From Pirellulaceae bacterium (GTDB lineage Bacteria > Planctomycetota > Planctomycetia > Pirellulales > Pirellulaceae): a stretch of DNA of 43,234 nt. The notes under the pieces are model-generated. The model had not been told where the DNA came from. It was given only the letters and a program-made list of their open reading frames with translations, and searched no databases. Positions 1-7,192 of the stretch are shown piece by piece. Both the position numbers and the translations under genes were made by a program. The DNA lies in assembly GCA_028280445.1 (NCBI GenBank), contig JANQLU010000004.1, forward strand, positions 1 through 43,234, in the 5' to 3' direction. The stretch's first letter is position 1. Every line of letters starts with the position of its first letter.

Positions 1-396
1 GTTGGAAGCGATCGAGAAATCGAGTGTCATCGTATCGGGGAGATCAGGGAACGTCGCATCGTAAGCCATCGTCAATTGATAATCACCTTCGCCATGCGCT
101 CCCATCGGAATATCTACTGAATAGACCGCAGCCGGTGATTGATTCTCGTTGTAGTCATCCAGTTCCTGGATCTTGACCACATTGCCATCATTGATGACTG
201 TCGCATAGGGCTGGGGCGAAGATTTAAAGTCATGCAGCAAGCGAAATTCAATGGTCAGTGTCGAACCGGAAAACGACATATCTTCGATTTCGATATCGCC
301 CGTTCCTCCCGGACCGCCGAGCTGGGCCAAACAGGGAGTTACCGTAACCAATGAAAAAAATGCAACTACCGCGAATCGTTGAACTGCTGCGAACAT
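1..396 (-). CDS. Secreted protein of unknown function, C-terminus cut by window edge
   Basis: Minus-strand frame open from an ATG at 396 to the window edge (132 codons visible). It begins with a Sec-type signal peptide: Arg at residue 7, a hydrophobic core around residues 8-20, and a likely cleavage after the CLAQ stretch. The mature part starts with a short Gly-rich segment (LGGPGGTGD) and continues as a soluble, beta-rich domain with no motif I recognise. An AGGA ribosome-binding site lies just upstream of the ATG. The gene follows the 469-1230 gene on the same strand with about 70 bases between, so the two may be co-transcribed. The start and reading frame are clear; the function is unknown and the C-terminus is not visible. 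Confidence 0.75.
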   Translation of the reverse strand, partial: MFAAVQRFAVVAFFSLVTVTPCLAQLGGPGGTGDIEIEDMSFSGSTLTIEFRLLHDFKSSPQPYATVINDGNVVKIQELDDYNENQSPAAVYSVDIPMGAHGEGDYQLTMAYDATFPDLPDTMTLDFSIASN

Positions 397-468
397 TTTT
401 CCTGACCTCGCTGCTATCGATGAGTTTGTTTTGGTTGTCGTTGTTTATGAAAACTTAAAAAAAAAGTG

Positions 469-1230
469 CTATTTCTTTTTGGGTTGGCTGATTTCAATCA
501 ACCAACGCGCGTAACCCGAATGCACCGGGCTACTGGCGACCAAGTCAATAAAATCTCGGGTTCCGCCACTAGCGGTAAACCTGGTCGTGGCGCGGCCGTT
601 TTTGTCGGCCCGGACGGTGATGGTTGGAAGCTGGTTTTCGAATTGTCCCAATCGTTCCGAAGCAAAGTGAACGGGCATGCCTGACTCGACGTTCACACGT
701 AAAGTGACCGTTTCCCCTTGAACCAACTGGTGTCGGTATTTTCCGACGCGTTGAATGGTTGCGGTTTTCTTGCTCGGCTTGGCCGGTTGCCAGATACGTC
801 CAGCGACCACTTCGTCGATGTAGGCTTGGGGATTTTTCAGATAAGCCTCCCGATCAAACGGTTCGGGAACCTGCAACATGCTGCGGTTTTTAGCCAATTC
901 GGGATTGTCTTCGGTCTTAGCCAGGCTTTTGGTATTGGCGTTGGCGTTGCGATTGACGACCGGAGTCAGGCCGACGTTGATCGGCTCTCGTGGTGGTCGG
1001 CGCTTGCGATCTTTCGGTCCAAACACATCTTTTTTCGGTCGAATGACTCCACCATGTTTGACGAACCCTTCAGGGATCAGCTCCGTGGCGTCATCGGATT
1101 GATCCGTGTTTTTAGCCACCGGTTCAAACCAACCCCACCAGCGGTTGTTCATCCCGGCCAGTGCAAAACAAAAAACTAGTGCGCCTGCAACCAGGATGGT
1201 TGCAAACGATCGAGTTGACAATTTCGTCAC
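469..1230 (-). CDS. Membrane-anchored protein with C-terminal Ig-like beta domain, unknown function
   Basis: About 253 residues from a GTG at 1230. An uncleaved N-terminal membrane helix (about residues 9-28) is followed by a charged, low-complexity linker rich in Lys, Asn and Pro. A C-terminal domain of about 90 residues alternates in beta-strand fashion (LVQGETVTLRVNVESGMPV ... VRADKNGRATTRFTA) and resembles bacterial Ig-like or invasin-type domains. I prefer GTG 1230 because a GAGG sequence sits 8 bases upstream. A TTG at 1290 would add 20 hydrophilic residues but has no purine-rich site before it. The protein probably sits on the periplasmic face of the inner membrane. It shares strand with the next secreted gene (1-396). 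The Ig-like assignment is from pattern only. Confidence 0.7.
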   Translation of the reverse strand: MTKLSTRSFATILVAGALVFCFALAGMNNRWWGWFEPVAKNTDQSDDATELIPEGFVKHGGVIRPKKDVFGPKDRKRRPPREPINVGLTPVVNRNANANTKSLAKTEDNPELAKNRSMLQVPEPFDREAYLKNPQAYIDEVVAGRIWQPAKPSKKTATIQRVGKYRHQLVQGETVTLRVNVESGMPVHFASERLGQFENQLPTITVRADKNGRATTRFTASGGTRDFIDLVASSPVHSGYARWLIEISQPKKK

Positions 1231-1378
1231 ACCGCTATCCTCTTCGATTGATCGTAGTGATTTTTCTCCAGCGTCCTGTTTTTTGGACAATGGAGGGTTT
1301 TATGTTGTTGGTTTTTGGAAGTGGAGGTTCGTATCGGAACGATGATGTGCCATCGGTTCGAGACGATTGACACGTCAT

Positions 1379-1440
1379 TGGCTCGGCAGGAGCCTCGCCC
1401 TCCCGGACCTCGCCCTCCCGGACCTCGCCCTCCCGGACCT
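1379..1440. repeat. Family R1 palindromic repeat with a 3-copy 15-bp tandem expansion
   Basis: This is the reverse-orientation copy of a dispersed element whose core is TCGGGAGGGCGAGGCTCC followed by TGCCGAGCC. Here the 15-bp unit CCTCGCCCTCCCGGA is repeated three times head to tail (1393-1407, 1408-1422, 1423-1437), with a partial fourth. Other R1 copies are at 8411-8440, 8631-8659, 22555-22581 and 29543-29558. Confidence 0.8.
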
Positions 1441-1449
1441 GGCCTCTCG

Positions 1450-1806
1450 ATGCTCTAAAAGTATTGGGATCTCAAAAATGGAAGAGCAACGGAAACCCTC
1501 CGGAAGACTATTGGCAGCCAATGGGAAATCTTTGACAGGAAAAAACTAAAAATATTTTGATCGTGACTTAAGTGCTGTGATTCCAAGGATTTAAAATTCC
1601 TTGTTCAGCATGCGTCAGAAATCGAGTTTCAGCTTTCTGAACGTGAATCACATCGAAAAATCATCTCCAACTATGAAAACTGGGTTGAGAAAGAATTTAG
1701 AAAAGATGTTTTTGCGATTTCAACGAAATTGCTGGACGCTTTTGTCACAAAACTCAAGTGTCCAGTCCCAACGATGTATGCAGGAAGTGCTTCCATCAAC
1801 AGGTAA
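1450..1806 (+). pseudogene. Degenerate reading frame, about 119 codons with in-frame stops, unrecognised
   Basis: One plus-strand frame from the ATG at 1450 to a TAA at 1804-1806 reads like protein on both sides of a short broken patch. It has a stop at codon 3 (TAA 1456-1458) and two stops at 1558-1566. Within the patch, a neighbouring frame supplies protein-like sequence (YFDRDLSAVIPR), as expected from two compensating single-base changes near the A/T runs at 1545-1558 and around 1585. The last 79 codons are uninterrupted, charged and helical (for example YENWVEKEFRKDVFAISTKL) but have no start codon. The remnant lies between an R1 repeat and the end of smpB. I do not recognise the family. 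It could be a chance open stretch, though amino-acid composition argues against that. Confidence 0.4.
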
Positions 1807-1839
1807 CGTCGTTTTGCCACTCGTCACACAGCAAAATAT

Positions 1840-2343
1840 TCAGCCGCGGCCGCGCATCATTTTGTCGATGCGTTTTTTCGTTTCGGCGCGTTTGAGATCT
1901 TCGCGCTTGTCGTGCAATTTTTTACCTTTGCCGACACCGATTAACAATTTGATGATGCCACGTGCATTGATGTAAATCCGCAAAGGTACGAGGGTCAGAC
2001 CTTTTTCATGCGCGCGATCCGACAACTTCCGGAACTGCTTGGCGTGAACCAACAGCTTTCTTGGACGCTTGGGATTGTGATTCCAGATGTTGGCTTGAGC
2101 GTATTCGGGGATGTCGGCGCCGACCAGCCACAACTCACCGTCGCGAACGCGAACATAAGCTTCTTCGAGTGAGATTTTGCCATCGCGGAGCGATTTCACT
2201 TCACTGCCTTGGAGAACGATTCCACATTCCAATTTTTCCAAAATCTCGAATTTGTGATTCGCGCGACGGTTTTGTGCGATCGTTCGCGAACCATCGTCGG
2301 GCGCTTTGTCTTTCTTGTTTTTCGATTTTTTGGACTTTGACAT
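1840..2343 (-). CDS. smpB: SsrA-binding protein SmpB (trans-translation)
   Basis: 167 residues, close to the usual 150-165 plus a basic N-terminal extension rich in Lys and Ser. The core is diagnostic: QNRRANHKFEILEKLECGI, the GSEVKSLRDGKISL block, then AYVRVRDGELWLVGADIPEY, and the basic C-terminal tail with HDKRE that goes helical in the ribosomal A site. SmpB binds tmRNA and EF-Tu, delivering tmRNA to stalled ribosomes so that nascent chains are tagged for proteolysis. The start is an ATG at 2343; the gene diverges from lipA with about 125 bases between. No tmRNA gene was found in the window. Confidence 0.97.
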   Translation of the reverse strand: MSKSKKSKNKKDKAPDDGSRTIAQNRRANHKFEILEKLECGIVLQGSEVKSLRDGKISLEEAYVRVRDGELWLVGADIPEYAQANIWNHNPKRPRKLLVHAKQFRKLSDRAHEKGLTLVPLRIYINARGIIKLLIGVGKGKKLHDKREDLKRAETKKRIDKMMRGRG

Positions 2344-2469
2344 GGAAGCACGAAACGGAATTCAATCCAGCTAACAAAACTCGCAAACACTATATTCTAA
2401 CAACTTGCGACTTTATTCACGAAGCCGAAATACCGGGCCACAAGGGCGTCGCCGCACAATTTGGGCTAG

Positions 2470-3480
2470 ATGCCGGTTATGACCCTGTTAAGATTGATTG
2501 GGTTCAGCACCTTGGTTTTTTGTGAAAGTAGTTTGTTGGAATTACCGATTGTACAACCCGGTGGATCAGGATGTTCGTCCGGTTCTGGCTGTGCTTCAGG
2601 AGCTTCGTCTTCGGATGCGACCGTCGTTCATCGATTGCCGCGCTGGCTCAAACGCGAGGTCCCCAAAGGCAACGCCAATCACTTTACTGCGGGGCTGATC
2701 GAAGAGCTAGGGCTGGAAACGGTTTGTGACAATGCCAAATGTCCCAACCGCATGGAGTGCTATTCGCAAAAAACAGCAACCTTTATGGTGCTCGGGAACA
2801 CTTGCACTCGCAGTTGCAGCTTTTGCGCGGTCAGTCGCGGCCGGCCGGAAGCGGTCGAGTTGGACGAACCTGACCGCGTCGCGCAAGCGGCAGAACGACT
2901 CGGCCTCAAACATGTTGTTATCACATCGGTAACTCGTGACGATTTACCAGATGGTGGTGCCGAACATTTTTATCAATGTGTTTTGGCTGTCCGCAGGCGC
3001 ACTGGTGCGACCGTTGAAGTTTTGACTCCTGATTTTATTGAAAACAAAGCGGCGCTCGACCGAGTGATCGAAGCACGACCGGATGTCTTTAATCACAACA
3101 CAGAAACTGTGCCGCGATTATATCGACGCGTTCGCGGTCCTCGATCGGAATATCGATGGACGCTCGATCTGCTCAAACGTATCAAAGACGTTGATCCGTC
3201 GATCAAAACCAAAAGCGGATTGATGTTAGGGCTGGGCGAAGAACGAGACGAATTGTTGGATGTCTTTTCCGACTTGCTCGATGTCGGTTGTGACTTTTTG
3301 ACGTTGGGCCAATACCTCCAGCCCTCGCAAGATCGCTACATCAAAGTTGTGCGATACATAACGCCTGAGGAATTTGACGAACTTGGGAATATTGCCCGGG
3401 GAATGGGGTTCAAAAAGGTAGCCAGCGGGCCGTTTGTGCGTAGTAGTTACCATGCCCGCGATATGGCAGAAACAGAATAG
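2470..3480 (+). CDS. lipA: Lipoyl synthase (radical SAM)
   Basis: LipA inserts two sulfurs into octanoyl groups on lipoyl domains of 2-oxoacid dehydrogenases and the glycine cleavage system. Both iron-sulfur sites are visible: the auxiliary cluster CX4CX5C at Cys86, Cys91, Cys97 (CDNAKCPNRMEC) and the radical-SAM CX3CX2C at Cys112, Cys116, Cys119 (CTRSCSFC). The C-terminal RSSYHA motif (324-329), whose first Ser ligates the auxiliary cluster, is present. The family core begins near RLPRWLKREVPKGN (residue 55). The first 22 residues from the ATG at 2470 do not look like LipA; a TTG at 2536 (LELPIVQPG) is a plausible alternative start. A Ser/Gly/Cys-rich linker (GSGCSSGSGCASG) precedes the core. 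A hairpin at 3483-3510 may terminate transcription. Confidence 0.96.
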   Translation: MPVMTLLRLIGFSTLVFCESSLLELPIVQPGGSGCSSGSGCASGASSSDATVVHRLPRWLKREVPKGNANHFTAGLIEELGLETVCDNAKCPNRMECYSQKTATFMVLGNTCTRSCSFCAVSRGRPEAVELDEPDRVAQAAERLGLKHVVITSVTRDDLPDGGAEHFYQCVLAVRRRTGATVEVLTPDFIENKAALDRVIEARPDVFNHNTETVPRLYRRVRGPRSEYRWTLDLLKRIKDVDPSIKTKSGLMLGLGEERDELLDVFSDLLDVGCDFLTLGQYLQPSQDRYIKVVRYITPEEFDELGNIARGMGFKKVASGPFVRSSYHARDMAETE

Positions 3481-3482
3481 GG

Positions 3483-3510
3483 AAAATACGTGATTTGACT
3501 GCGTATTTTT
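3483..3510 (+). terminator. A/T-rich hairpin after lipA
   Basis: Arms AAAATACG (3483-3490) and CGTATTTT (3502-3509) pair perfectly over 8 bp with an 11-base loop and end in a short T run. It starts 3 bases after the lipA stop codon. Pairing is mostly A-T, so this is a moderate-strength candidate. Confidence 0.5.
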
Positions 3511-3533
3511 CGTTACAAATCGAAAAATTCCGT

Positions 3534-3561
3534 TTGTTGACCCGTTGATTTACCCTATAAT
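3534..3561 (+). promoter_or_regulatory. Candidate sigma-70 promoter for the Cys/His-rich lipoprotein
   Basis: A perfect TATAAT (3556-3561) lies 16 bases after TTGTTG (3534-3539). A TTGACC at 3537-3542 is closer to consensus but too near (13 bases). The start codon at 3631 would be about 65 bases below the predicted transcript start. Confidence 0.5.
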
Positions 3562-3630
3562 TTCGTGTCACTTTACCAACGTTTTCGCGGACAATTGTCT
3601 GCATCTACCAATCTAATAGTCGGAGTCAAA

Positions 3631-4056
3631 ATGAAATCACTCAAGTTTTTTGCGGTACTGATGTGCCTGACAGTCGCTTTTATGGGCTGTAAAAAAGAAG
3701 AAAAGAAAGACGACAAGGGTAAAGAAAAAGCCCAAGTCAGCAAAGTTTCCGCTGATCTTTGCGGCTCTTGCGGTTGTTGCGCAGGTTGCGATGACTGTTG
3801 TAAGGAAGATGCCAAAAAATGCGAAAAATGCGGATTTAACACCGGCACGAAATTGTGCTGCAGCGGCCTGAAACCTGAAAAAGGCGTCAAGTACTGCGGT
3901 ACATGTGGTCACAAAAAAGACGCTGACCACGAATGTGACAAAGACTGCGAAAAATGCTCTTGCGGTTTCCACAAAAAATCTGATCTTTGCTGCAAAATCA
4001 AAGACGGCGATCATGGCCACAAACACGACAAAGACGGCGATCACGACCACAAATAG
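3631..4056 (+). CDS. Cysteine/histidine-rich lipoprotein, metallothionein-like
   Basis: 141 residues from the ATG at 3631, which has GGAG a few bases upstream. The N-terminus is a lipoprotein signal peptide ending in a lipobox (AFMGC), followed by a Lys/Glu-rich spacer. The mature domain carries 19 further cysteines in clusters (CGSCGCCAGCDDCC, CEKCGFNTGTKLCC, CGTCG, CSCGFHKKSDLCC) and ends in a His/Asp tail (GHKHDKDGDHDHK). Three copies of a CxxCG or CSCG element, each followed by CC or by His-rich sequence, suggest internal repetition. The composition implies binding of soft or borderline metals (Zn, Cu, Cd, Ni) at the cell envelope; this is inference from composition, not from a recognised family. 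The gene is monocistronic, with its own promoter candidate and a strong terminator. Confidence 0.85.
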   Translation: MKSLKFFAVLMCLTVAFMGCKKEEKKDDKGKEKAQVSKVSADLCGSCGCCAGCDDCCKEDAKKCEKCGFNTGTKLCCSGLKPEKGVKYCGTCGHKKDADHECDKDCEKCSCGFHKKSDLCCKIKDGDHGHKHDKDGDHDHK

Positions 4057-4083
4057 TCGTTAATCGCAGTCAAACCAAACCAT

Positions 4084-4121
4084 AAAAAGCCCCAGGTTTT
4101 TTGCCTGGGGCTTTTCTTTTT
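4084..4121 (+). terminator. Strong intrinsic terminator
   Basis: Stem AGCCCCAGG / CCTGGGGCT with a 7-base loop, flanked by A and T runs, about 30 bases after the Cys-rich lipoprotein stop. Confidence 0.9.
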
Positions 4122-4168
4122 GCCGTTCTCTCGCATTAATAAATGGAGCAGGGGAATCAAATAACGGT

Positions 4169-4384
4169 ATGACAGACAACTTCATCCAAGTCGAAATCAA
4201 TGGCCAGCCTCGACAAATCGCGGCCAATTTGACCGTCGAAGCTTTGTTGAAACAAATCGAATTATCAACGCCCGCGGTCGCCGTTGAAGTGAATCTGGAA
4301 TTGATTCCACGCGAAAAACATCCTTCCACCTTGGTTCAAAATGGCGACCAGCTGGAAATCGTTTCGTTAGTCGGTGGTGGGTAA
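4169..4384 (+). CDS. thiS: Sulfur carrier protein ThiS
   Basis: 71 residues with a ubiquitin-like fold and the required C-terminal Gly-Gly (sequence ends SLVGGG). The VxxNLELIPREKHPSTLVQNGDQLEIV block is typical. ThiS is adenylated at its C-terminus and converted to a thiocarboxylate that donates sulfur for the thiazole ring of thiamine. It lies 9 bases upstream of thiG, its acceptor enzyme, so the pair is co-transcribed. The adenylating (ThiF) and other thiamine genes are not in this window. Confidence 0.96.
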   Translation: MTDNFIQVEINGQPRQIAANLTVEALLKQIELSTPAVAVEVNLELIPREKHPSTLVQNGDQLEIVSLVGGG

Positions 4385-4393
4385 ATTTCACCA

Positions 4394-5257
4394 ATGGTCA
4401 CTCAACCTACATCAATCGACTCGAGTTCGCTGGACGACTCATCGAGTTTCCAGGTCGGCCCTTTTTCGTTGTCCAGTCGATTGATCCTGGGGACCGGAAA
4501 ATACGAATCATTCGAAGTGATGCAACAATCGCATCAGGCGGCTGAAACCGACTGTGTCACCATCGCAGTGCGACGTGAAAAACTGCACGACAGCGATGGT
4601 CGAAACATTCTCGATTTCATTGATACCAACCGTTATATCTTGTTGCCTAACACGGCGGGCTGTTACGACGCTGAAACAGCGGTCCGCTGCGCACGGATGG
4701 GCCGTGAAATTCTCCGCGATCTCGACAACCCCGGTGCTGAATGGGTCAAACTCGAAGTTCTGGGAGACAGTCGAACGTTATTACCCGATCCATTGGAAAC
4801 TTTGCGTGCATGCGAAAAATTGGTGGAGGAAGAATTTTCCGTACTATGCTACACAAATGACGACCCCATCATGGCCATGCGCCTGAAAAAAATTGGCGCT
4901 ACCAGTGTAATGCCTGCAGGTAGTCCAATTGGTTCAGGGCTTGGAGTCATAAATCACAATAATCTTTCAATCATCCTTGAGATGCTCAAGTCAGAAGACC
5001 GATCATTTCCAGTGATTGTCGATGCAGGAGTTGGTACAGCCAGCGATGCGGCAATTGCTATGGAACTCGGTGCTGACGGAGTTTTGCTTAATACCGCTGT
5101 TGCTGGTTCAGCAAACCCCGTTCAAATGGCTCGCGCAATGATGCATGGCATCAAAGCCGGCCGCCTGGCATTTCTCGCAGGTCGGATTCCTAAAAGCAAG
5201 TACGCCGCGGCAAGCAGCCCCGAAGTCGGCGTCATTGCATCACGAGTAAAAGACTGA
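4394..5257 (+). CDS. thiG: Thiazole synthase ThiG
   Basis: 287 residues, a TIM-barrel enzyme that condenses 1-deoxy-xylulose 5-phosphate, dehydroglycine and ThiS thiocarboxylate into the thiamine thiazole. Family landmarks are [17 protein letters not shown] near residue 31, [29 protein letters not shown] with the Schiff-base Lys at about residue 119, and the phosphate-binding [11 protein letters not shown] and [20 protein letters not shown] segments. About 20 extra Ser/Asp-rich residues precede the core. It directly follows thiS. Confidence 0.97.
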   Translation: MVTQPTSIDSSSLDDSSSFQVGPFSLSSRLILGTGKYESFEVMQQSHQAAETDCVTIAVRREKLHDSDGRNILDFIDTNRYILLPNTAGCYDAETAVRCARMGREILRDLDNPGAEWVKLEVLGDSRTLLPDPLETLRACEKLVEEEFSVLCYTNDDPIMAMRLKKIGATSVMPAGSPIGSGLGVINHNNLSIILEMLKSEDRSFPVIVDAGVGTASDAAIAMELGADGVLLNTAVAGSANPVQMARAMMHGIKAGRLAFLAGRIPKSKYAAASSPEVGVIASRVKD

Positions 5258-5542
5258 AATGGATCAGTCGATTCGTTCGTGGCACTGAAACGGTATCTAA
5301 CAATCCGATCCATTCCGGATGTTTGCTGCCGTTGACCCAATCCCAATATCACCACACGGAAGTACCGATATTGACAGACGTCACGATCGTATCCGTTGTT
5401 GCTTTTGCCCATCGTTGGAAAGCATTTTGGTTTACCGGGATTCCACAAAAAAAGCGAATCAGGTTGTAGAGTTGTACGAAAAATAAACCCCTTTTTCAGC
5501 GATCTAAAGCCATTTAACCGAATTCACATCAGGTGAAAAAAA

Positions 5543-6625
5543 ATGAAAGAACTATGGAAAAACTTTCGGCTTGCAGCGTACATTATTGCACTCCCGCTGA
5601 TTGCGACTGCTGCCTTGTCCGCTTATCAATGGACATCCCCTCAAGATCAGTCACTTCGCGTTCATTCTGCCAGCGCTACAATTCCAACAACTATCCACGC
5701 CGAGCGCAGCCATTCCCTGATGCTCGATGAAAATGGCGTCTTTCACGGGCGTATTTGGTCGCCTGACGCGGAATACAAAACTCATCTCAATTCTGCCAAC
5801 ATGGACATCGCGTTGTATCAATCTGGCAACGTCATCGCCCAAGCCAAAACGAACGATGCCGGCCAATTTTCATTGCCCAACGTCCAACCGGGGATTTACT
5901 CGTTTGTAGCTCGCGGCAACGGACAAATGTCGATGTACGCCGTGCGATTGCAATCGTTCGACGCTCGTTTTACCCCGAGCTACTTCGAAGCGATCACGGT
6001 ACCGACAAGTTCAACAACTCAGGTCAGAAATTCGGTCAATGCAAATGAACAGCAGTCGGAAATCCAGACAGTCAACCAATACGCTGACATGAATTTCCGA
6101 ACCGGCAATCAAATTCAACTGGATCGCAACAACAATCTATATGGCTCTCTGGTAGCGACGATCAATACGACGGATGTTTCCCAAAACACCGTCTCCCTGA
6201 TGCGTAACGGTCATCAAATTGCCACGGCAACACCAACCGCAGATGGAAAATTTGTATTTTCGAATGTCCAACCTGGTAAATACGACTTTGTTTCTTCGGG
6301 TCCCAACGGTGCCGTTGCTATTGGCCTGGAAGCCGTCAGTGGAAACCGTCTGATTCGTCAAACTAGCTTCGCTCCAACGCAACAAGATGTTCCCAACACG
6401 TTTGATGTTCCGCTGACCAATCCCAATGATTTCAGTGCGATCTTTCCACGGAACCCCTTTGGTGGTTTCTTCCCCAGTGGAGGCGGATTTGGCTCGAACG
6501 GTTTTGGCGCAGGACTTTTCGCCGGTGGTGGCGGAGGCCGATTACTGTTGGGCCTGGCCGGTTTCGGCCTCGGACTTGGTGCCATTTTGGATAACAACCC
6601 GGCGCCCACTAGCCCGACGAAGTAA
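5543..6625 (+). CDS. Surface/secreted protein with two carboxypeptidase-regulatory-like domains, paralogue A
   Basis: 360 residues. An N-terminal signal or anchor (MKEL then a hydrophobic ALPLIATAALSAY) is followed by two copies of a beta-sandwich repeat, at about residues 68-135 and 215-275. Each has a HGR or YGS strand, a mid-domain VIAQAKTNDAGQFSLPNVQP or ATPTADGKFVFSNVQPGKY segment, and a GxYxFVxxG strand, the signature of carboxypeptidase regulatory-like / Cna-B-like domains. A Gly/Phe-rich stretch then leads to a hydrophobic C-terminal segment and a short tail, DNNPAPTSPTK. The next gene (7193-8326) has the same architecture and the same end, so the two arose by tandem duplication. Function unknown; envelope location inferred. 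Confidence 0.85.
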   Translation: MKELWKNFRLAAYIIALPLIATAALSAYQWTSPQDQSLRVHSASATIPTTIHAERSHSLMLDENGVFHGRIWSPDAEYKTHLNSANMDIALYQSGNVIAQAKTNDAGQFSLPNVQPGIYSFVARGNGQMSMYAVRLQSFDARFTPSYFEAITVPTSSTTQVRNSVNANEQQSEIQTVNQYADMNFRTGNQIQLDRNNNLYGSLVATINTTDVSQNTVSLMRNGHQIATATPTADGKFVFSNVQPGKYDFVSSGPNGAVAIGLEAVSGNRLIRQTSFAPTQQDVPNTFDVPLTNPNDFSAIFPRNPFGGFFPSGGGFGSNGFGAGLFAGGGGGRLLLGLAGFGLGLGAILDNNPAPTSPTK

Positions 6626-6656
6626 TCAGATCTGAACACAATTGAAATTTGCACTG

Positions 6657-6687
6657 AAGGAGCTCCAAGTCGAGCTCCTTTTTTTAT
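6657..6687 (+). terminator. Intrinsic terminator after paralogue A
   Basis: Stem AAGGAGCTC / GAGCTCCTT around a 6-base loop, followed by a run of T. About 30 bases after the stop codon. Confidence 0.9.
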
Positions 6688-6698
6688 TGATGTGGTCG

Positions 6699-6843
6699 TA
6701 GGGCCGGTTCTCACCGGCCAATCTACAAACGGTCGGTGGAAACCGGCCCTGTTTGATTTACACAAAAGAATCATAACCCGAAACGTCAGTGAGGGACTGC
6801 GTTCCAACAGCACATTAGTATGGTTTCTGGCCCTCACTGACGA
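6699..6843. repeat. Repeat block: family R2 (6699-6751) and family R4 (6769-6843)
   Basis: R2: GGGCCGGTTCTCACCGGCC facing GGTCGGTGGAAACCGGCCC, each half itself a small hairpin. R4: a left arm AATCATAACCCGAAACGTCA and GTGAGGGAC (6769-6796), with a shorter right arm GCCCTCACTGACG (6830-6843). Full R4 relatives are at 32937-33025 and 33043-33104. Confidence 0.75.
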
Positions 6844-7192
6844 GGAAATTTCATGGAGGTCCTTCGAATCTTACGAGCTCGAGCGTTGGTCCGGTTATGA
6901 TTGGCAATTAATTGCACAACCAATGCAACGGTTTGTTAAAATTCAAATAATAAAATGGGTTGATTTGGAAAACGCTCGCCAGCTATGTGAACCAAACAAC
7001 CGCCCAAGAGGCACAATGGACACTTAAGCCCCTCTAAAACCCTATTTGACCCAGGAATTGTTGACTTCTTCCCCGAATTGAGTTTGCATCTCGACTCGAT
7101 TCCGATTAATTTAGAGAGCACGAAAAGCTATGCAATTGTCGGCTTTTTGGGCCCTTCTCCTTCTCAATCGGAACTTGCACCAAGATTCAGCT
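6844..7192. other. Intergenic region before paralogue B
   Basis: About 350 bases with no convincing gene and no clear promoter consensus; TTGACT at 7070-7075 is the best -35-like hexamer. Together with the repeats upstream it separates the two paralogues by 567 bases, so paralogue B probably has its own promoter. Confidence 0.4.

Noticed and set aside
1379..1440. CRISPR-like array
   Set aside because: The 15-bp units are contiguous with no spacers, and the unit matches the dispersed R1 family.
1450..1840. tmRNA gene next to smpB
   Set aside because: No T-arm sequence, no terminal CCA and no tag-like reading frame are present on either strand.
3637..4050. 137-codon minus-strand frame opposite the Cys-rich lipoprotein
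   Set aside because: It is a by-product of the Lys/Cys/Asp codon pattern on the plus strand; the plus strand has a ribosome-binding site, lipobox and terminator.
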